This document shows positions 46,947-56,737 of a stretch of DNA of 64,000 nt, in pieces. The stretch comes from Streptomyces sp. NBC_01232 (GTDB lineage: Bacteria > Actinomycetota > Actinomycetes > Streptomycetales > Streptomycetaceae). Position 1 is the stretch's first letter. Each line of letters starts with the position of its first letter. The notes below the pieces were generated by a model, which was not told where the DNA came from, ran no database searches, and was given only the letters and a program-made list of their open reading frames with translations. A program made the position numbers and the translations under genes. The stretch is taken from contig NZ_CP108518.1 of assembly GCF_035989885.1 (NCBI RefSeq), positions 62,001 through 126,000 on the forward strand. The letters run 5' to 3'.

Positions 46947-47683
46947 CGCGACAGCTCCAGCGGGGGGTGGTCGGGGAGGGGGGCGGTGCCCGTGCGCCAG
47001 GCGCGGGCCAGGGCTGCGATCTGCGGGACGCCGAAGGCGCCGGTGGTGGTGTCGCGTGCCGCGGTGTCGACGTCGATGCCGCGGAATCCGGGGTGGTCGA
47101 CGACGTCCTGGTAGGCCGGGCGGTTGGCCGGGGTGAGGCCTCCTGCGAGGAGGAAGGGGCGGGTGAGGCGGGGCAGCAGGGCGGTGACGTGCTCGGGGTC
47201 CAGGGCGGCGCCGGTGCTGCCGATGCGGCCGTCGCCGGTGGCGGTGTCGAGGAGGAAGAGGTCGGTGCCGGCGCGGTCGTAGGCGCCGGTCAGGGGGCGC
47301 TCCACGCAGCTTCCGTTCTCCTGGACGTGCAGCACCTTGACGATGCCGACGTCGGCGGGGAGTGCCTGGCGCAGGGCCCGTACGAGGGCGGGGGGCTGGT
47401 AGGCGTGGAGCTGGACCCAGCCGACGCCGGTGCGGGCCGCGATCGCGGCCAGTTCACCGGCGTCGGCGAGGAAGGTCACCAGGACCGGCAGGAGGCCGGC
47501 CGAACGGGCCGCCGCCGCGAGGGCGGCGAGCCCGTCCTGGTCCAGTTCGGACGGGCCGCCGGGTACGCCGTGCCAGAGGCCGACGCAGTCCGCCCCGGCG
47601 GCCGCCGCCGCCTCGATGTCCTGCGGGGCCGTGGCCCCGCAGACCTTCAGCAGTGTCCGGGACAGCGGGCGGGTGGTGCTCAC
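46943..47683 (-). CDS. Phosphoribosylanthranilate isomerase-like protein (divergent TrpF)
   Basis: A 246-residue TIM barrel from a GTG at 47683. The general base Cys15 (KVCGAT) and general acid Asp146 (FLLDTATGD) of TrpF are present. The FxxSPRxV motif, whose Arg holds the anthranilate carboxylate, is replaced by HGVPGGPSELD without Arg. Streptomyces normally lack TrpF because PriA does this step, so a separate TrpF is notable in itself. Overlaps acyl-CoA dehydrogenase and TrpC-like genes. Confidence 0.82.
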   Translation of the reverse strand: MSTTRPLSRTLLKVCGATAPQDIEAAAAAGADCVGLWHGVPGGPSELDQDGLAALAAAARSAGLLPVLVTFLADAGELAAIAARTGVGWVQLHAYQPPALVRALRQALPADVGIVKVLHVQENGSCVERPLTGAYDRAGTDLFLLDTATGDGRIGSTGAALDPEHVTALLPRLTRPFLLAGGLTPANRPAYQDVVDHPGFRGIDVDTAARDTTTGAFGVPQIAALARAWRTGTAPLPDHPPLELSR

Positions 47684-48825
47684 TTGCCCAGTCCCAGCAT
47701 CGAGGCGATGCGGTTGTACTGGATTTCGTTGGTGCCGGAGTAGATCGTGCCGCCGACGGCGTTGCGCACGTCCAGTTCCAGGCCGAACTCGGCCATGTAG
47801 CCGTGGCCGCCGAAGATCTGTACGGCGGTGAGGCTGGTGGCGAGGTTGGACTCGCTGGTGACGAGTTTGGAGATGGCGAGGTCGGTGGTGATGTTCTCGC
47901 CGGCCTCCAGTTTCTCGCCCGTGTCGTAGAGCCACTTGCGGGCGGTCTCCAGCTGGATCTTCGTGTCCACGATCTTGTTGGCGATCGTCTGGTACGAACC
48001 GATCGCCTTTCCGAAGGACTTGCGTGTCTTCGCGTAGTCGACACACCGCTCCAGCCGGTGCTGCATCTCCCCCACGTTGACGATGAAGGAGAAGAGGATC
48101 TCCCGTTTCATCACGTGGTCCAGGACCAGGAACCCGCCTCCGACCCTGCCGAGTACCGCGCTCCTGGGTACCCGTACGTCGTCGAAGAACAGCTCGCTGA
48201 GCGGCGAGGTGCGCAGGCCCATCTTCTTGATGGGTTTGCCGGCGGTCAGTCCGGGGGTGTTGCGGTCCACGAGGAACGCGGTCGTTCCCAGCGGGCCGCC
48301 GTCCGGGTGGGTGCGGGCGTAGACCACGATCACGTCGGCGATGGGGCCGTTGCTGACGAAGGCCTTGCTGCCGTTGATGACGAAGTCGTCCCCGTCGCGT
48401 ACGGCCCGGGTGGTCATGGCCATGGCGTCGGAGCCGCCTTCGGACTCGGTGATGGCGTGGGCGCCGATCGCCTCGCCCGAGCAGATCTGAGGCAGGTAGC
48501 GCTCCTTCTGCTCGACGGTGCCGAACTGCTGGATGGGGATTCCGGTGGAGCAGATGGAGGTGGTGATGCAGAAGCTGAGGCCCGCGTCGCGGTTGTACTC
48601 GCCGAGGCCCTCCAGGACGTACATGGTGGTCAGGAGGGACTGTCCGAGGCCTCCGTGGTCCTCGTCGAAGGGCAGTCCCAGGATTCCGGTCTTCTGGACG
48701 AGCTTCCACTTGTCCTCCGGGAAGGCGGACTGCTCGTCGAGTTCGATGTGGTCTGCGCTGAGTGCGTCTCCCCACCTCTCCAGGCCTTCGCGCAGATCGG
48801 CCTGGTCGGTGTTCCAACGGATCAC
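47680..48825 (-). CDS. Acyl-CoA dehydrogenase family protein (carrier-bound aminoacyl oxidase type)
   Basis: A 381-residue flavoprotein from a GTG at 48825. ITESEGGSDAMAM and GSKAFVSNG form the FAD/substrate region. The usual C-terminal YEGT base is YSGT here, while Glu242 in MKREIL lies at the isovaleryl-CoA-dehydrogenase position. This arrangement is known from prolyl-PCP oxidases (RedW, PigA, PltE). With the neighbouring ligase and PCP, oxidation of a carrier-bound amino acid, for example prolyl to pyrrolyl, is likely. Embedded between EctC- and TrpF-like genes. Confidence 0.87.
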   Translation of the reverse strand: MIRWNTDQADLREGLERWGDALSADHIELDEQSAFPEDKWKLVQKTGILGLPFDEDHGGLGQSLLTTMYVLEGLGEYNRDAGLSFCITTSICSTGIPIQQFGTVEQKERYLPQICSGEAIGAHAITESEGGSDAMAMTTRAVRDGDDFVINGSKAFVSNGPIADVIVVYARTHPDGGPLGTTAFLVDRNTPGLTAGKPIKKMGLRTSPLSELFFDDVRVPRSAVLGRVGGGFLVLDHVMKREILFSFIVNVGEMQHRLERCVDYAKTRKSFGKAIGSYQTIANKIVDTKIQLETARKWLYDTGEKLEAGENITTDLAISKLVTSESNLATSLTAVQIFGGHGYMAEFGLELDVRNAVGGTIYSGTNEIQYNRIASMLGLGK

Positions 48826-48890
48826 GACGGACCCCTTTTTTTGTTCGGTGACGGTGCGGGCGGGCGGGCGGCCGGGCGGGGGCGTGTGTC

Positions 48891-49265
48891 TCAGTAGGCG
48901 GAGGAGCTGTGCGCGTCGAGGCTGTGGACCTCGTCGCCGCGCAGGGCGGGCGAGAAGACGCAGACCAGGCGCAGGTCCTCGTGGGGGCTGGCGACGAGGA
49001 AGTGGGCGTCGTGCTGGTCGAGTGCGTACATCCGGCCGGGGACTATCTCGTGCGAGGTGCCGTCGAGTTCGATGACCTCGCCGGAGCCCTCGATGCAGTA
49101 GCAGGCCTCGAGGTGGTTGACGTACTCCAGGCGGGACTTGGTGCCGGCCAGGACGGTGGTGTCGGTGAGCGAGTAGCCCAGGCCGTCCTCGGCGAGGAGG
49201 AAGCGGCGGCTGAGGCCGTTGCCCCACTCGACGGTCTTCACGGACTCGATGTCGCGAACGATCAT
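48891..49265 (-). CDS. Ectoine synthase (EctC) family cupin
   Basis: A 124-residue cupin closely following EctC along its length: MIVRDIES start, SLTDTTVLAGTKSRLEYVNHLEACYCIEGSGEV, then GRMYALDQHDAHFLV and LRLVCVFSPALRG. The Glu, Tyr and His that bind iron in EctC appear retained. EctA and EctB are absent here, and the gene sits inside a biosynthetic operon, so ectoine formation is unlikely. A cyclodehydration (amine onto amide or carbonyl) analogous to EctC is plausible. Confidence 0.85.
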   Translation of the reverse strand: MIVRDIESVKTVEWGNGLSRRFLLAEDGLGYSLTDTTVLAGTKSRLEYVNHLEACYCIEGSGEVIELDGTSHEIVPGRMYALDQHDAHFLVASPHEDLRLVCVFSPALRGDEVHSLDAHSSSAY

Positions 49266-49334
49266 GGCGATCTCCCGGTGTGAGGGTGGTGCTCGGATGG
49301 TCCGGATGAGGGGTGGAGCCTTCTTTCCCGCCGG

Positions 49335-50198
49335 TCAGGCGGTTCGGTGCGGTGTTGCGGGCAGGACCTGGCGGACGAAGTCGCGGAAGGCTGCGGTGAC
49401 ATCGGCGGCGGTGTCCTGCGCCCGTTCGAGGGCGGCCACCGCGGCGGAGCCGATGATCGCGGCGTCGGCGCCGGCGGCTCCGACGGCTTCGACGTCCTGC
49501 CGTGTGCTGACCCCGAAGCCGACGGCGATCGGGGACGTCGTGTGCGCCCGGAGTGCGGTGACCGTCTGTGCCAGCGCGGCGTGGCCGGCGGCGGGTGCGG
49601 TTCCGCTGCGTCCGTAGTGGGCGACGAGGTAGAGGTAGGCGGAGGCCTGTGCGGCGGCCTGGGCCTGGGTGGGGGGCGGGCTCTTGGTGTAGCAGGTGGT
49701 GACGACCGGGAGGCCGGCCGCGGCGGCCGACTCCAGGTGCGTTGCGCGCAGCCGTGGGGGGAGGGCGTGGACGAGGAGTCCGTCGGCGCCGGCGGCGGCG
49801 ATCTCGCGGGTGGTGGCGGCCAGGTCCCGGTGTTTGAGGGAGTGGCTCCAGTCGGCGAGGAGGGCGATCCGCAGGTGGTTCAGGTGGGGCCGTACGTCGG
49901 CGATGAAGGCGAGTACGTCGTCCAGGCCGGCGCCGCCGCGCTCCAGTGCCCGGCGGGCGGAGCGGCGGATGACGGGGCCGTCGGTGACCGAGTCGGGGAA
50001 GGGGACGGCCAGTTCGAGGCAGTCCACGCCTTCGTCGTCGAGCATCAGGACGAGGTCGCGCAGGACGGGCAGGGGCGGATCGCCGGCGTTGAGGAAGAGG
50101 GCGAGTCCGGGCGGTCCGCCGGGGGTGCGGCGGGTGAAGAAGGGGGCGGGGGCGGGCTTTGTCCCTGTGGTGCGGGGCGTCGTTGTGGGGCTAGGCAC
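49335..50198 (-). CDS. Tryptophan synthase alpha-like protein (TrpA)
   Basis: A 287-residue TIM barrel from a GTG at 50198. The catalytic pair of TrpA is present: Glu62 in CLELAVPFPDS and Asp73 in VTDGPVI. The C-terminal phosphate-binding GFGVST and DAAIIGSAAV also match. It has an N-terminal Pro/Thr-rich tail of ~28 residues. TrpA normally performs retro-aldol cleavage of indole-glycerol phosphate and passes indole to TrpB; no TrpB is present, so free indole or an analogue would be released. Eight-base overlap with the trpD-like gene. Confidence 0.85.
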   Translation of the reverse strand: MPSPTTTPRTTGTKPAPAPFFTRRTPGGPPGLALFLNAGDPPLPVLRDLVLMLDDEGVDCLELAVPFPDSVTDGPVIRRSARRALERGGAGLDDVLAFIADVRPHLNHLRIALLADWSHSLKHRDLAATTREIAAAGADGLLVHALPPRLRATHLESAAAAGLPVVTTCYTKSPPPTQAQAAAQASAYLYLVAHYGRSGTAPAAGHAALAQTVTALRAHTTSPIAVGFGVSTRQDVEAVGAAGADAAIIGSAAVAALERAQDTAADVTAAFRDFVRQVLPATPHRTA

Positions 50199-51231
50199 CG
50201 GACACCGCCAGGGTGCGGGGGGCGGGTGCGGCTGCCAGGCGCCGGGCGAGGTCGTGGGCGGCGCCGGTGCGGACCGCTTCCTCGGCGACGGAGACCGCCG
50301 AGAGCCAGTCGCGGCGGTTTCCGCAGGCCACGATGAGGGCGGCGGCGCCCAGGCAGACGGTGCGGGTGGCGACGCGGCCCGCCTCGCCGGAGAGGACGGA
50401 GAGGAAGTGTGCGACGGCCGTGTCCGCATCGGCGGGCCGCAGGTCGGCGAAGGAGCCGTCGCCGGGGGTGAGTTCGCCCGGCCGGATGATCCGGGTGAGG
50501 GCGTGTCCTGCGTGGATGGTGTTGGTCGCGAAGGGCAGCAGTTCGTCGGCGCCGGTGTCGTTGGTGGTGAGCCAGATGCGGCGGCCGGTGGTGGTCTCGG
50601 CGAGCCGGCGCAGGGTGTCCAGGGGTGCGGCCGCTGAGACCCCGGTGACCTGGGCGGCCACCGGGAGGTCGGCGAGGAAGGGGCCCAGGGCGTTCAGGAA
50701 CCGGCCGAAGGTCTTCATGCTGTACGGGGCCACGGTGCGGGCCAGCCGGGTCAGCTGCGCCGGGTAGACGAACGGTCCGGCGAAGGCGATCCCGTGGGCG
50801 GCGAGGGTGTCCTCGGTCTGGGTGTGGGAGGAGGTGAGACGGACACCGAGCCGCTCCAGCAGGTCGACGGAGCCGAGCGAGCTGGTGTAGGCGCGGGAGC
50901 CCGTTTTGACGACCTTGACCCCGGCTGCCGCGGCGACGAACGCCGAGGCGGTGGAGATGTTGAAGGTCCGGGGGCCGCCGCCGGTGCCGACGACGTTCAC
51001 GGTGCCTTCCCAGGCGGTGGTCGCCGGTGCGGCCGGCCGGCGCTCGGCGAGCGAGTCCAGCAGGTGGCGCAGGGTCTCGTGGTCCGGGAGCCGGCTGGTC
51101 AGGGCGGCCAGCAGGGCGAGGGCCTCGGCCTTGTCGAGGCTGCCGTTGCCGAGCTGGTCCCACCAGGACCGCCAGGTCTCGCGGCCGACCGGGGCTCGCT
51201 GTTCGAGCAGGCCGGTGAGTGCGTCGTGCAC
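50191..51231 (-). CDS. Anthranilate phosphoribosyltransferase-like protein (divergent TrpD)
   Basis: A 346-residue protein from a GTG at 51231, collinear with TrpD (NISTASAFVAAAAG, SSLGSVDLLERLG, LNALGPF and an Asp-Glu magnesium pair in TGADELL). The PRPP loop GTGGDG reads GTGGGP (82-87). KHGN, whose His and Asn contact anthranilate, reads KTGS (109-112), and the FHP/VRR segment of the acceptor site is altered. It probably transfers phosphoribose to a different amine, or to anthranilate in an altered site. Downstream of the PCP gene. Confidence 0.82.
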   Translation of the reverse strand: MHDALTGLLEQRAPVGRETWRSWWDQLGNGSLDKAEALALLAALTSRLPDHETLRHLLDSLAERRPAAPATTAWEGTVNVVGTGGGPRTFNISTASAFVAAAAGVKVVKTGSRAYTSSLGSVDLLERLGVRLTSSHTQTEDTLAAHGIAFAGPFVYPAQLTRLARTVAPYSMKTFGRFLNALGPFLADLPVAAQVTGVSAAAPLDTLRRLAETTTGRRIWLTTNDTGADELLPFATNTIHAGHALTRIIRPGELTPGDGSFADLRPADADTAVAHFLSVLSGEAGRVATRTVCLGAAALIVACGNRRDWLSAVSVAEEAVRTGAAHDLARRLAAAPAPRTLAVSGA

Positions 51232-51281
51232 GGTCGGTCTCCGTCTCGTGTGCGTCAGGGGTGGGGACGGTGCCTGGCGGG

Positions 51282-51539
51282 TCAGGCGGCGGCGGTGCGG
51301 CGGGACTCGGTGATGAAGGTGTCGATCGCCTCGACGCTGCGGAAGTTGTTGGGGTCCAGGTCGGCGTCGCCGATGGCGAGCTCGAAGCGGTCCTCGACCC
51401 AGGCGATGAGCTTGAGGACGCCCAGGCTGTCGATGACCCCGTCGTTGAGCAGGTCGTGGTCGGCGGCGAGTTCGCCGGCGGCGGTGCCCGGGAGGAACTC
51501 GGTGATGACGAAGTTCTTGATGGTGTCGACGTTGCTCAT
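51282..51539 (-). CDS. Peptidyl/acyl carrier protein
   Basis: An 85-residue carrier protein with phosphopantetheine site GVIDSLGVLKLIAWVEDRF (Ser38). Sequence around the serine resembles free-standing PCPs of pyrrole pathways (RedO/PltL type). Its ATG overlaps the stop of the adenylation ligase gene, the expected loading partner; the acyl-CoA dehydrogenase downstream would act on the loaded carrier. Confidence 0.92.
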   Translation of the reverse strand: MSNVDTIKNFVITEFLPGTAAGELAADHDLLNDGVIDSLGVLKLIAWVEDRFELAIGDADLDPNNFRSVEAIDTFITESRRTAAA

Positions 51540-53128
51540 GACGGGATTCCTTCGGCGAGAGGTGTGGCTACGGGTGCGGTGGTGGGGCTGGGCTGTTCGA
51601 GGCGGTCGAGTGCCTTGCGGTCGACCTTGCCGGTGGCCGTCTTGGGCAACGGGGCCTCGGTGACGGTGAGTTGGTGGGGTACGGCGGCTCTGGGCAGGTG
51701 CCGGGCGCAGTGGGTGCGCAGTTGCAGGCCGGTCAGGGTGGAGCCGGGGGCGCGGCGGACGGCGGCGACGAGTCTTTTGCCGGCGATCGGGTCGGGCAGG
51801 GCTGCGACGCCGGCTTCCAGGACTGCGGGGTGTTCCTGCAGGACCCGTTCGATCTCGGCGGTGTTGACGGCGACGCCGCGGACCTTGACCTGGAAGTCGG
51901 TGCGTCCGGTCAGGTGCAGGGTGCCGGCGGCGTCGCGGCGTACGAGGTCGCCGGTGCGGAACCAGCGGCGGTCGTCGAGGCCGAGGGGGTGGCCGGTGAA
52001 CTTGTCGGTGTGGCGGGTGCGGTCGAGGTAGCCGCGGGTCTGGAAGGGCGTGGAGACGAAGAGTTCTCCGCTGCCGGGGCCTTCGACGGGGGTGTGGGTG
52101 TCGGGGTCGATGATCAGGGCGCGTACGCCGGGCAGTGGGCGGCCGATGGGGACGGGCGCGGCGGGTGCGGCGGCGGTCGGGGCGGGTCCGAGTTCGTGGA
52201 TGAAGCTGTCGTTGGTCTCGGTGCAGCCGTAGATGTTGTGGATGCGGGCGTGGGGGAAGAGCTGGGGCAGGGCGGCGAGGGTGCGGTCGGGGATGGCGTC
52301 GCCGGTGAACATGACGTGCTCGACGCCGGGGAAGGTGTCGCCGGTCTTGGCGGCCGCGTCCTGGAGGAGGCCGAAGGCCATCGGGACGGCCTGGACGATG
52401 TCGACGCCGTGGGTGAGGACCAGGTCGCGCAGGTGGCGTCCGTGGGCGGCCAGGGCCGGGTCGACGAGGACGACGCGTCCGCCGCGGGCGAGGGTGGTCC
52501 ATACGTCGAGGAGGCAGAGGTCGAAGTTGAGGGGGGCGTAGTTGAGGACGGTGCGGCCGGGTCCGATGCCGAAGGTGTGGCCGGCCCAGCGGGTGAACCG
52601 GTCGATGGCGTCCAGGCCGAGCGGGACGATCTTGGGGAGGCTGGTGGAGCCGGAGGTGGTGAGCATGAGGGCCACCTCGGCGGCCTCGTCGGCGGGCAGC
52701 GGCCGGGCGGTGACCTCGGGGTTGGGTGCGACGCGGGCGCTCTCGCCGCCGGGGGCCAGGACCCGGGCGCAGCCGGCCTGGGCGAAGAGGTCGGCCAGGA
52801 GGGTGTCGGCGAGGGCCGGGGACGGCAGGAGCAGCGGCCGGCGGGCCAGGAGGCAGGCGAGGACGAGGGCCACCGTGGCGGGTGACTTGTCGGCGAGGAC
52901 GCCGACCGGTTCCGCGGGGGCGAGGTCCAGGAGGGCGAGGCGGTCGCGTTCGCGGCCGGCGAGGTCGTACAGCTCGCGGTAGGTGGTCTCCTGCCCGTTG
53001 AAGAGGAGCGCGGTGGCGTGGGGGCGGTCGCGGACCTGGGTCAGGAACCCTCCGAGGAGGCCGAGTTCGACGGTGTCCGGGGTCTGTTCCTGTGCTGCGG
53101 CGGTGCGCGGGGTACGGGGTGCGGTCAT
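51536..53128 (-). CDS. Stand-alone adenylation ligase (amino acid/aryl-AMP ligase)
   Basis: A 530-residue ANL-superfamily enzyme. LMLTTSGSTSLPKIV (P-loop A3), NFDLCLLDVW (A4), NIYGCTETNDSF (A5), RTGDLVRR (A7) and KTATGKVDRKAL with the A10 lysine are all present. FDLC places an Asp for alpha-amino recognition, so an amino acid is more likely than an aryl acid. Coupled by overlap to the PCP downstream. Comparable to RedM/PigI prolyl ligases, but I cannot read the exact specificity. Confidence 0.9.
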   Translation of the reverse strand: MTAPRTPRTAAAQEQTPDTVELGLLGGFLTQVRDRPHATALLFNGQETTYRELYDLAGRERDRLALLDLAPAEPVGVLADKSPATVALVLACLLARRPLLLPSPALADTLLADLFAQAGCARVLAPGGESARVAPNPEVTARPLPADEAAEVALMLTTSGSTSLPKIVPLGLDAIDRFTRWAGHTFGIGPGRTVLNYAPLNFDLCLLDVWTTLARGGRVVLVDPALAAHGRHLRDLVLTHGVDIVQAVPMAFGLLQDAAAKTGDTFPGVEHVMFTGDAIPDRTLAALPQLFPHARIHNIYGCTETNDSFIHELGPAPTAAAPAAPVPIGRPLPGVRALIIDPDTHTPVEGPGSGELFVSTPFQTRGYLDRTRHTDKFTGHPLGLDDRRWFRTGDLVRRDAAGTLHLTGRTDFQVKVRGVAVNTAEIERVLQEHPAVLEAGVAALPDPIAGKRLVAAVRRAPGSTLTGLQLRTHCARHLPRAAVPHQLTVTEAPLPKTATGKVDRKALDRLEQPSPTTAPVATPLAEGIPS

Positions 53129-53969
53129 CGTGGGCCTCCTTCCTGGGGGGCGGCGAACTCGATCCAGCCGGACTTCACGGCGGCGCCCCCCGGGGTCTTG
53201 CAGGTGAAGCGGACGACGCGGGCGTCGGCGTCGGGCTGGAGGGTGATCTCCAGCGGGATTCCGGGGGGTACGGGGGCGGAGAAGCGGCAGCCCAGGCCGC
53301 GGACGCGGGCGGAGTCGCCGGCGGCGAAGCGGTCGGTGGCCTCCTCCACGGCGAGGGCGACGACGCTCATGCCGTGGGCGATGACGGTGTCGAAGCCGGC
53401 CGAGCGGGCGGCGTCCTCGTCGAGGTGGATGGGGTTGAGGTCGCCGGAGGCGTGGGCGTAGGTGGTGATCCAGTCGGTGGTCAGGTGGTGGACGGCGCTG
53501 TGGGGTTCGCCGGCTCCCAGCGGGGCGGGGGCGGGGGCGCCCGCGGTGATGTCGCCGAAGGGCTCCAGTGTGCTCGCGCCGACCAGGAGGGCGGAGATGA
53601 CCAGTTCGGCGAAGGGCTCCGGTCCGTCCTCGCCGGTCAGCCGGACGCGCAGGGCGATGCGGGCGCCGCGCGGTTCCTTGCGGATGCCGAGCACGTCCAG
53701 GGCGACGGTGACCTGCTCGCCGGGGCGGACCGGGCGCAGGGTGCGGATGTCCTGGCCGAGGTGGACCACGGCGACGGGGCCGGGTTCGGCCGCGGTCAGT
53801 GCGGCGACGGTCTGTTCGGCGACGGTGTGGGCGAGGACGAAGGTGTGGACGGGCGAGGCCTGGCCGGGGCGGGCGGTGGGCAGGCCCCGGCGGGCGGCGC
53901 CGCGGTAGTCGGTGATCTCGGGTTCGGTGACGGTGAGCGTGCGGACCGGGGAGGGGAGCGAGAGGGTCG

Positions 53970-53973
<4 letters not shown>
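53125..53973 (-). CDS. MaoC-type double hotdog dehydratase
   Basis: A 282-residue protein with an N-terminal hotdog-like half and a C-terminal half carrying the hydratase-2 motif YAHASGDLNPIHLDEDAARSAGF and IAHGM, whose Asp and His are catalytic. It would dehydrate a beta-hydroxyacyl carrier intermediate after FabG-type reduction. Overlaps both the ketosynthase and ligase genes by four bases, giving translational coupling. Confidence 0.9.
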
Positions 53974-55223
<1,250 letters not shown>

Positions 55224-55288
55224 GTCTGCTCCCTGAGGCGGACTGAGAGGTACGGAAAAAGGGGTGGGAGGGGTGGCCGTGGGGGCGG

Positions 55289-56500
55289 TCAGATGATGCG
55301 GCACTCGCGGGCGGAGGTGATGAGGGCCTCGGCGGCGAAGTCGATGTCGGAGGTGGTGTGGGCGGCGGTGATGGCGATGCGCAGCCGGGCCAGGTCGTTG
55401 GGGACGGCCGGGGTGACGACGGGGAGTCCGATCACGCCGTTCTTGCGGCAGGCGGTGGCGAGGTCGTAGGCGGCCTCGTCGGAGCCGGCGATGACCGGGA
55501 CGACGGCGGTCTCGCTGTCGACGGTGCTGATGCCGGCCTGGTTGAGGATGCCGCGGAAGCGTGCGGATTCGCGCTGGATGAACTGCACGCGCTGGGGCTC
55601 GCGCTGCATGATGCGCAGGGATTCCAGGGCGGCGCCGGTCTGTGCTCCGCCGAGGGCGGCGGAGAAGAGGAAGGGGCGGGCGGCGTAGCGCAGGTGGTGG
55701 ACGAGTTCGGCGGAGCCGGCGACCCATCCGCCCATGGAGGGGATGGCCTTGGAGAGGGTGCCGAGCTTGATGTCGACCTTGGCCTCGTAGTTGAAGTGCT
55801 CCTCGATGCCTTTGCCGGTGGCGCCGATGACGCCGAGGGCGTGGGCCTCGTCGACCATCAGGAGTGCGTTGTGGGCGTCGCAGACCTTGCGCAGGTCGAC
55901 CAGGGGGGCGATGTCGCCGTCCATGGAATAGACGCTGTCGACGATGACGAGGCGGACGCCGGTGTCGGGGGCGGCGGCGAGGCGGCGTTCGAGGTGGGTG
56001 ACGTCGTTGTGGCGGAAGCGGGTGACGGTGGCGCCGGAGAGCTTGCAGCCGTCGACGATGCTGGCGTGGTCGTACTTGTCGATGAAGACGGTGTCGCCGG
56101 GTCCGACGATGGCGCCGACGGTGCCGACGTTGGCGGCGTAGCCGGAGCCGAAGACCAGGGCCCGCTCGCGGCCGGCGACCTTGGCGACCTCGGCCTCCAG
56201 TTCCTCGTGCAGCGGGGTGGTTCCGGCCAGGGCGCGCACGCCGTGGTTGCCGGTGCCGTAGCGGTCGACGGCGGCCTTGGCGGCGGAGACGACCCGCTCG
56301 TCGCCGGCAAGTCCGAGGTAGGAGTAGCCGGACATCATCAGCAGGCGGCGGCCGTCCTGGTCCGCGTACGCGGAGTCCCGCTCGGCCGTGTAGGCCACGA
56401 AGCTGTTCTTGCGGTTGGGCTCGTACTCCAGGGACCGGACGCGGTCGCGGAAGTAGGCCAGCTTCGGCTCGAGGCGGTCCCAGGCAGCGGATGCGTTCAC
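55289..56500 (-). CDS. Alpha-oxoamine synthase (AONS/KBL/ALAS family)
   Basis: A 403-residue PLP enzyme from a GTG at 56500. GNHGVRALAGTTPLHEELE, MVDEAHALGV (Asp217, His220) and LGTLSKAIPSMGG (Lys251, Schiff base) are diagnostic. The family condenses an amino acid with an acyl thioester under decarboxylation. In prodiginine pathways the homologue (PigH/RedN) is fused to ACPs and builds a pyrrole ring with serine; here it is free-standing with separate carriers. First gene of the 12-gene operon, behind an 11-bp repeat array. Confidence 0.93.
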   Translation of the reverse strand: MNASAAWDRLEPKLAYFRDRVRSLEYEPNRKNSFVAYTAERDSAYADQDGRRLLMMSGYSYLGLAGDERVVSAAKAAVDRYGTGNHGVRALAGTTPLHEELEAEVAKVAGRERALVFGSGYAANVGTVGAIVGPGDTVFIDKYDHASIVDGCKLSGATVTRFRHNDVTHLERRLAAAPDTGVRLVIVDSVYSMDGDIAPLVDLRKVCDAHNALLMVDEAHALGVIGATGKGIEEHFNYEAKVDIKLGTLSKAIPSMGGWVAGSAELVHHLRYAARPFLFSAALGGAQTGAALESLRIMQREPQRVQFIQRESARFRGILNQAGISTVDSETAVVPVIAGSDEAAYDLATACRKNGVIGLPVVTPAVPNDLARLRIAITAAHTTSDIDFAAEALITSARECRII

Positions 56501-56602
56501 GTGCTTCTCCTCGTCGCGATCGTCCGGCGGACCCGGAACTCCATCGACGCCCTGCCGTTTCTCCGGCCGGGCTCTAGTGGAATTCCATTAAGGCTCGGGG
56601 GG

Positions 56603-56668
56603 CGCAATAGCAGCGCAAGAGCGGGACTGCAGCCGGACCACAGCCGCGCCACAGCCGGACTGCAGTGG
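56603..56668. promoter_or_regulatory. Array of six 11-bp repeats in the AONS/SARP intergenic region
   Basis: Six consecutive 11-mers on the plus strand: CGCAATAGCAG, CGCAAGAGCGG, GACTGCAGCCG, GACCACAGCCG, CGCCACAGCCG, GACTGCAGTGG. Read on the minus strand, four heptamers of CGGCTGT type end exactly eight bases before TATTGC (56609-56604), the spacing typical between SARP heptamers and a -10 element. The array is about 105-165 bases upstream of the AONS start. Best candidate for the main activator site of the cluster. Confidence 0.65.
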
Positions 56669-56711
56669 CGCTCAAAAAGCGAAAGGGAAAGCCCGGACCT
56701 CGGGTTTTATT

Positions 56712-56734
56712 CGGTCGGAAATGTTTGCCGACCG
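56712..56734. promoter_or_regulatory. Inverted repeat upstream of the SARP promoter
   Basis: CGGTCGG (56712-56718) and CCGACCG (56728-56734) form 7-bp arms around a nine-base spacer, ending three bases before a TTGACA. Shape and place fit an operator for a dimeric repressor (TetR- or GntR-like) controlling the SARP gene. Confidence 0.5.
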
Positions 56735-56737
56735 CTG

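Noticed and set aside
48891..49265. Ectoine biosynthesis locus
   Set aside because: No diaminobutyrate transaminase or acetyltransferase of the EctB/EctA type is nearby; the EctC-like gene is embedded in an unrelated operon.
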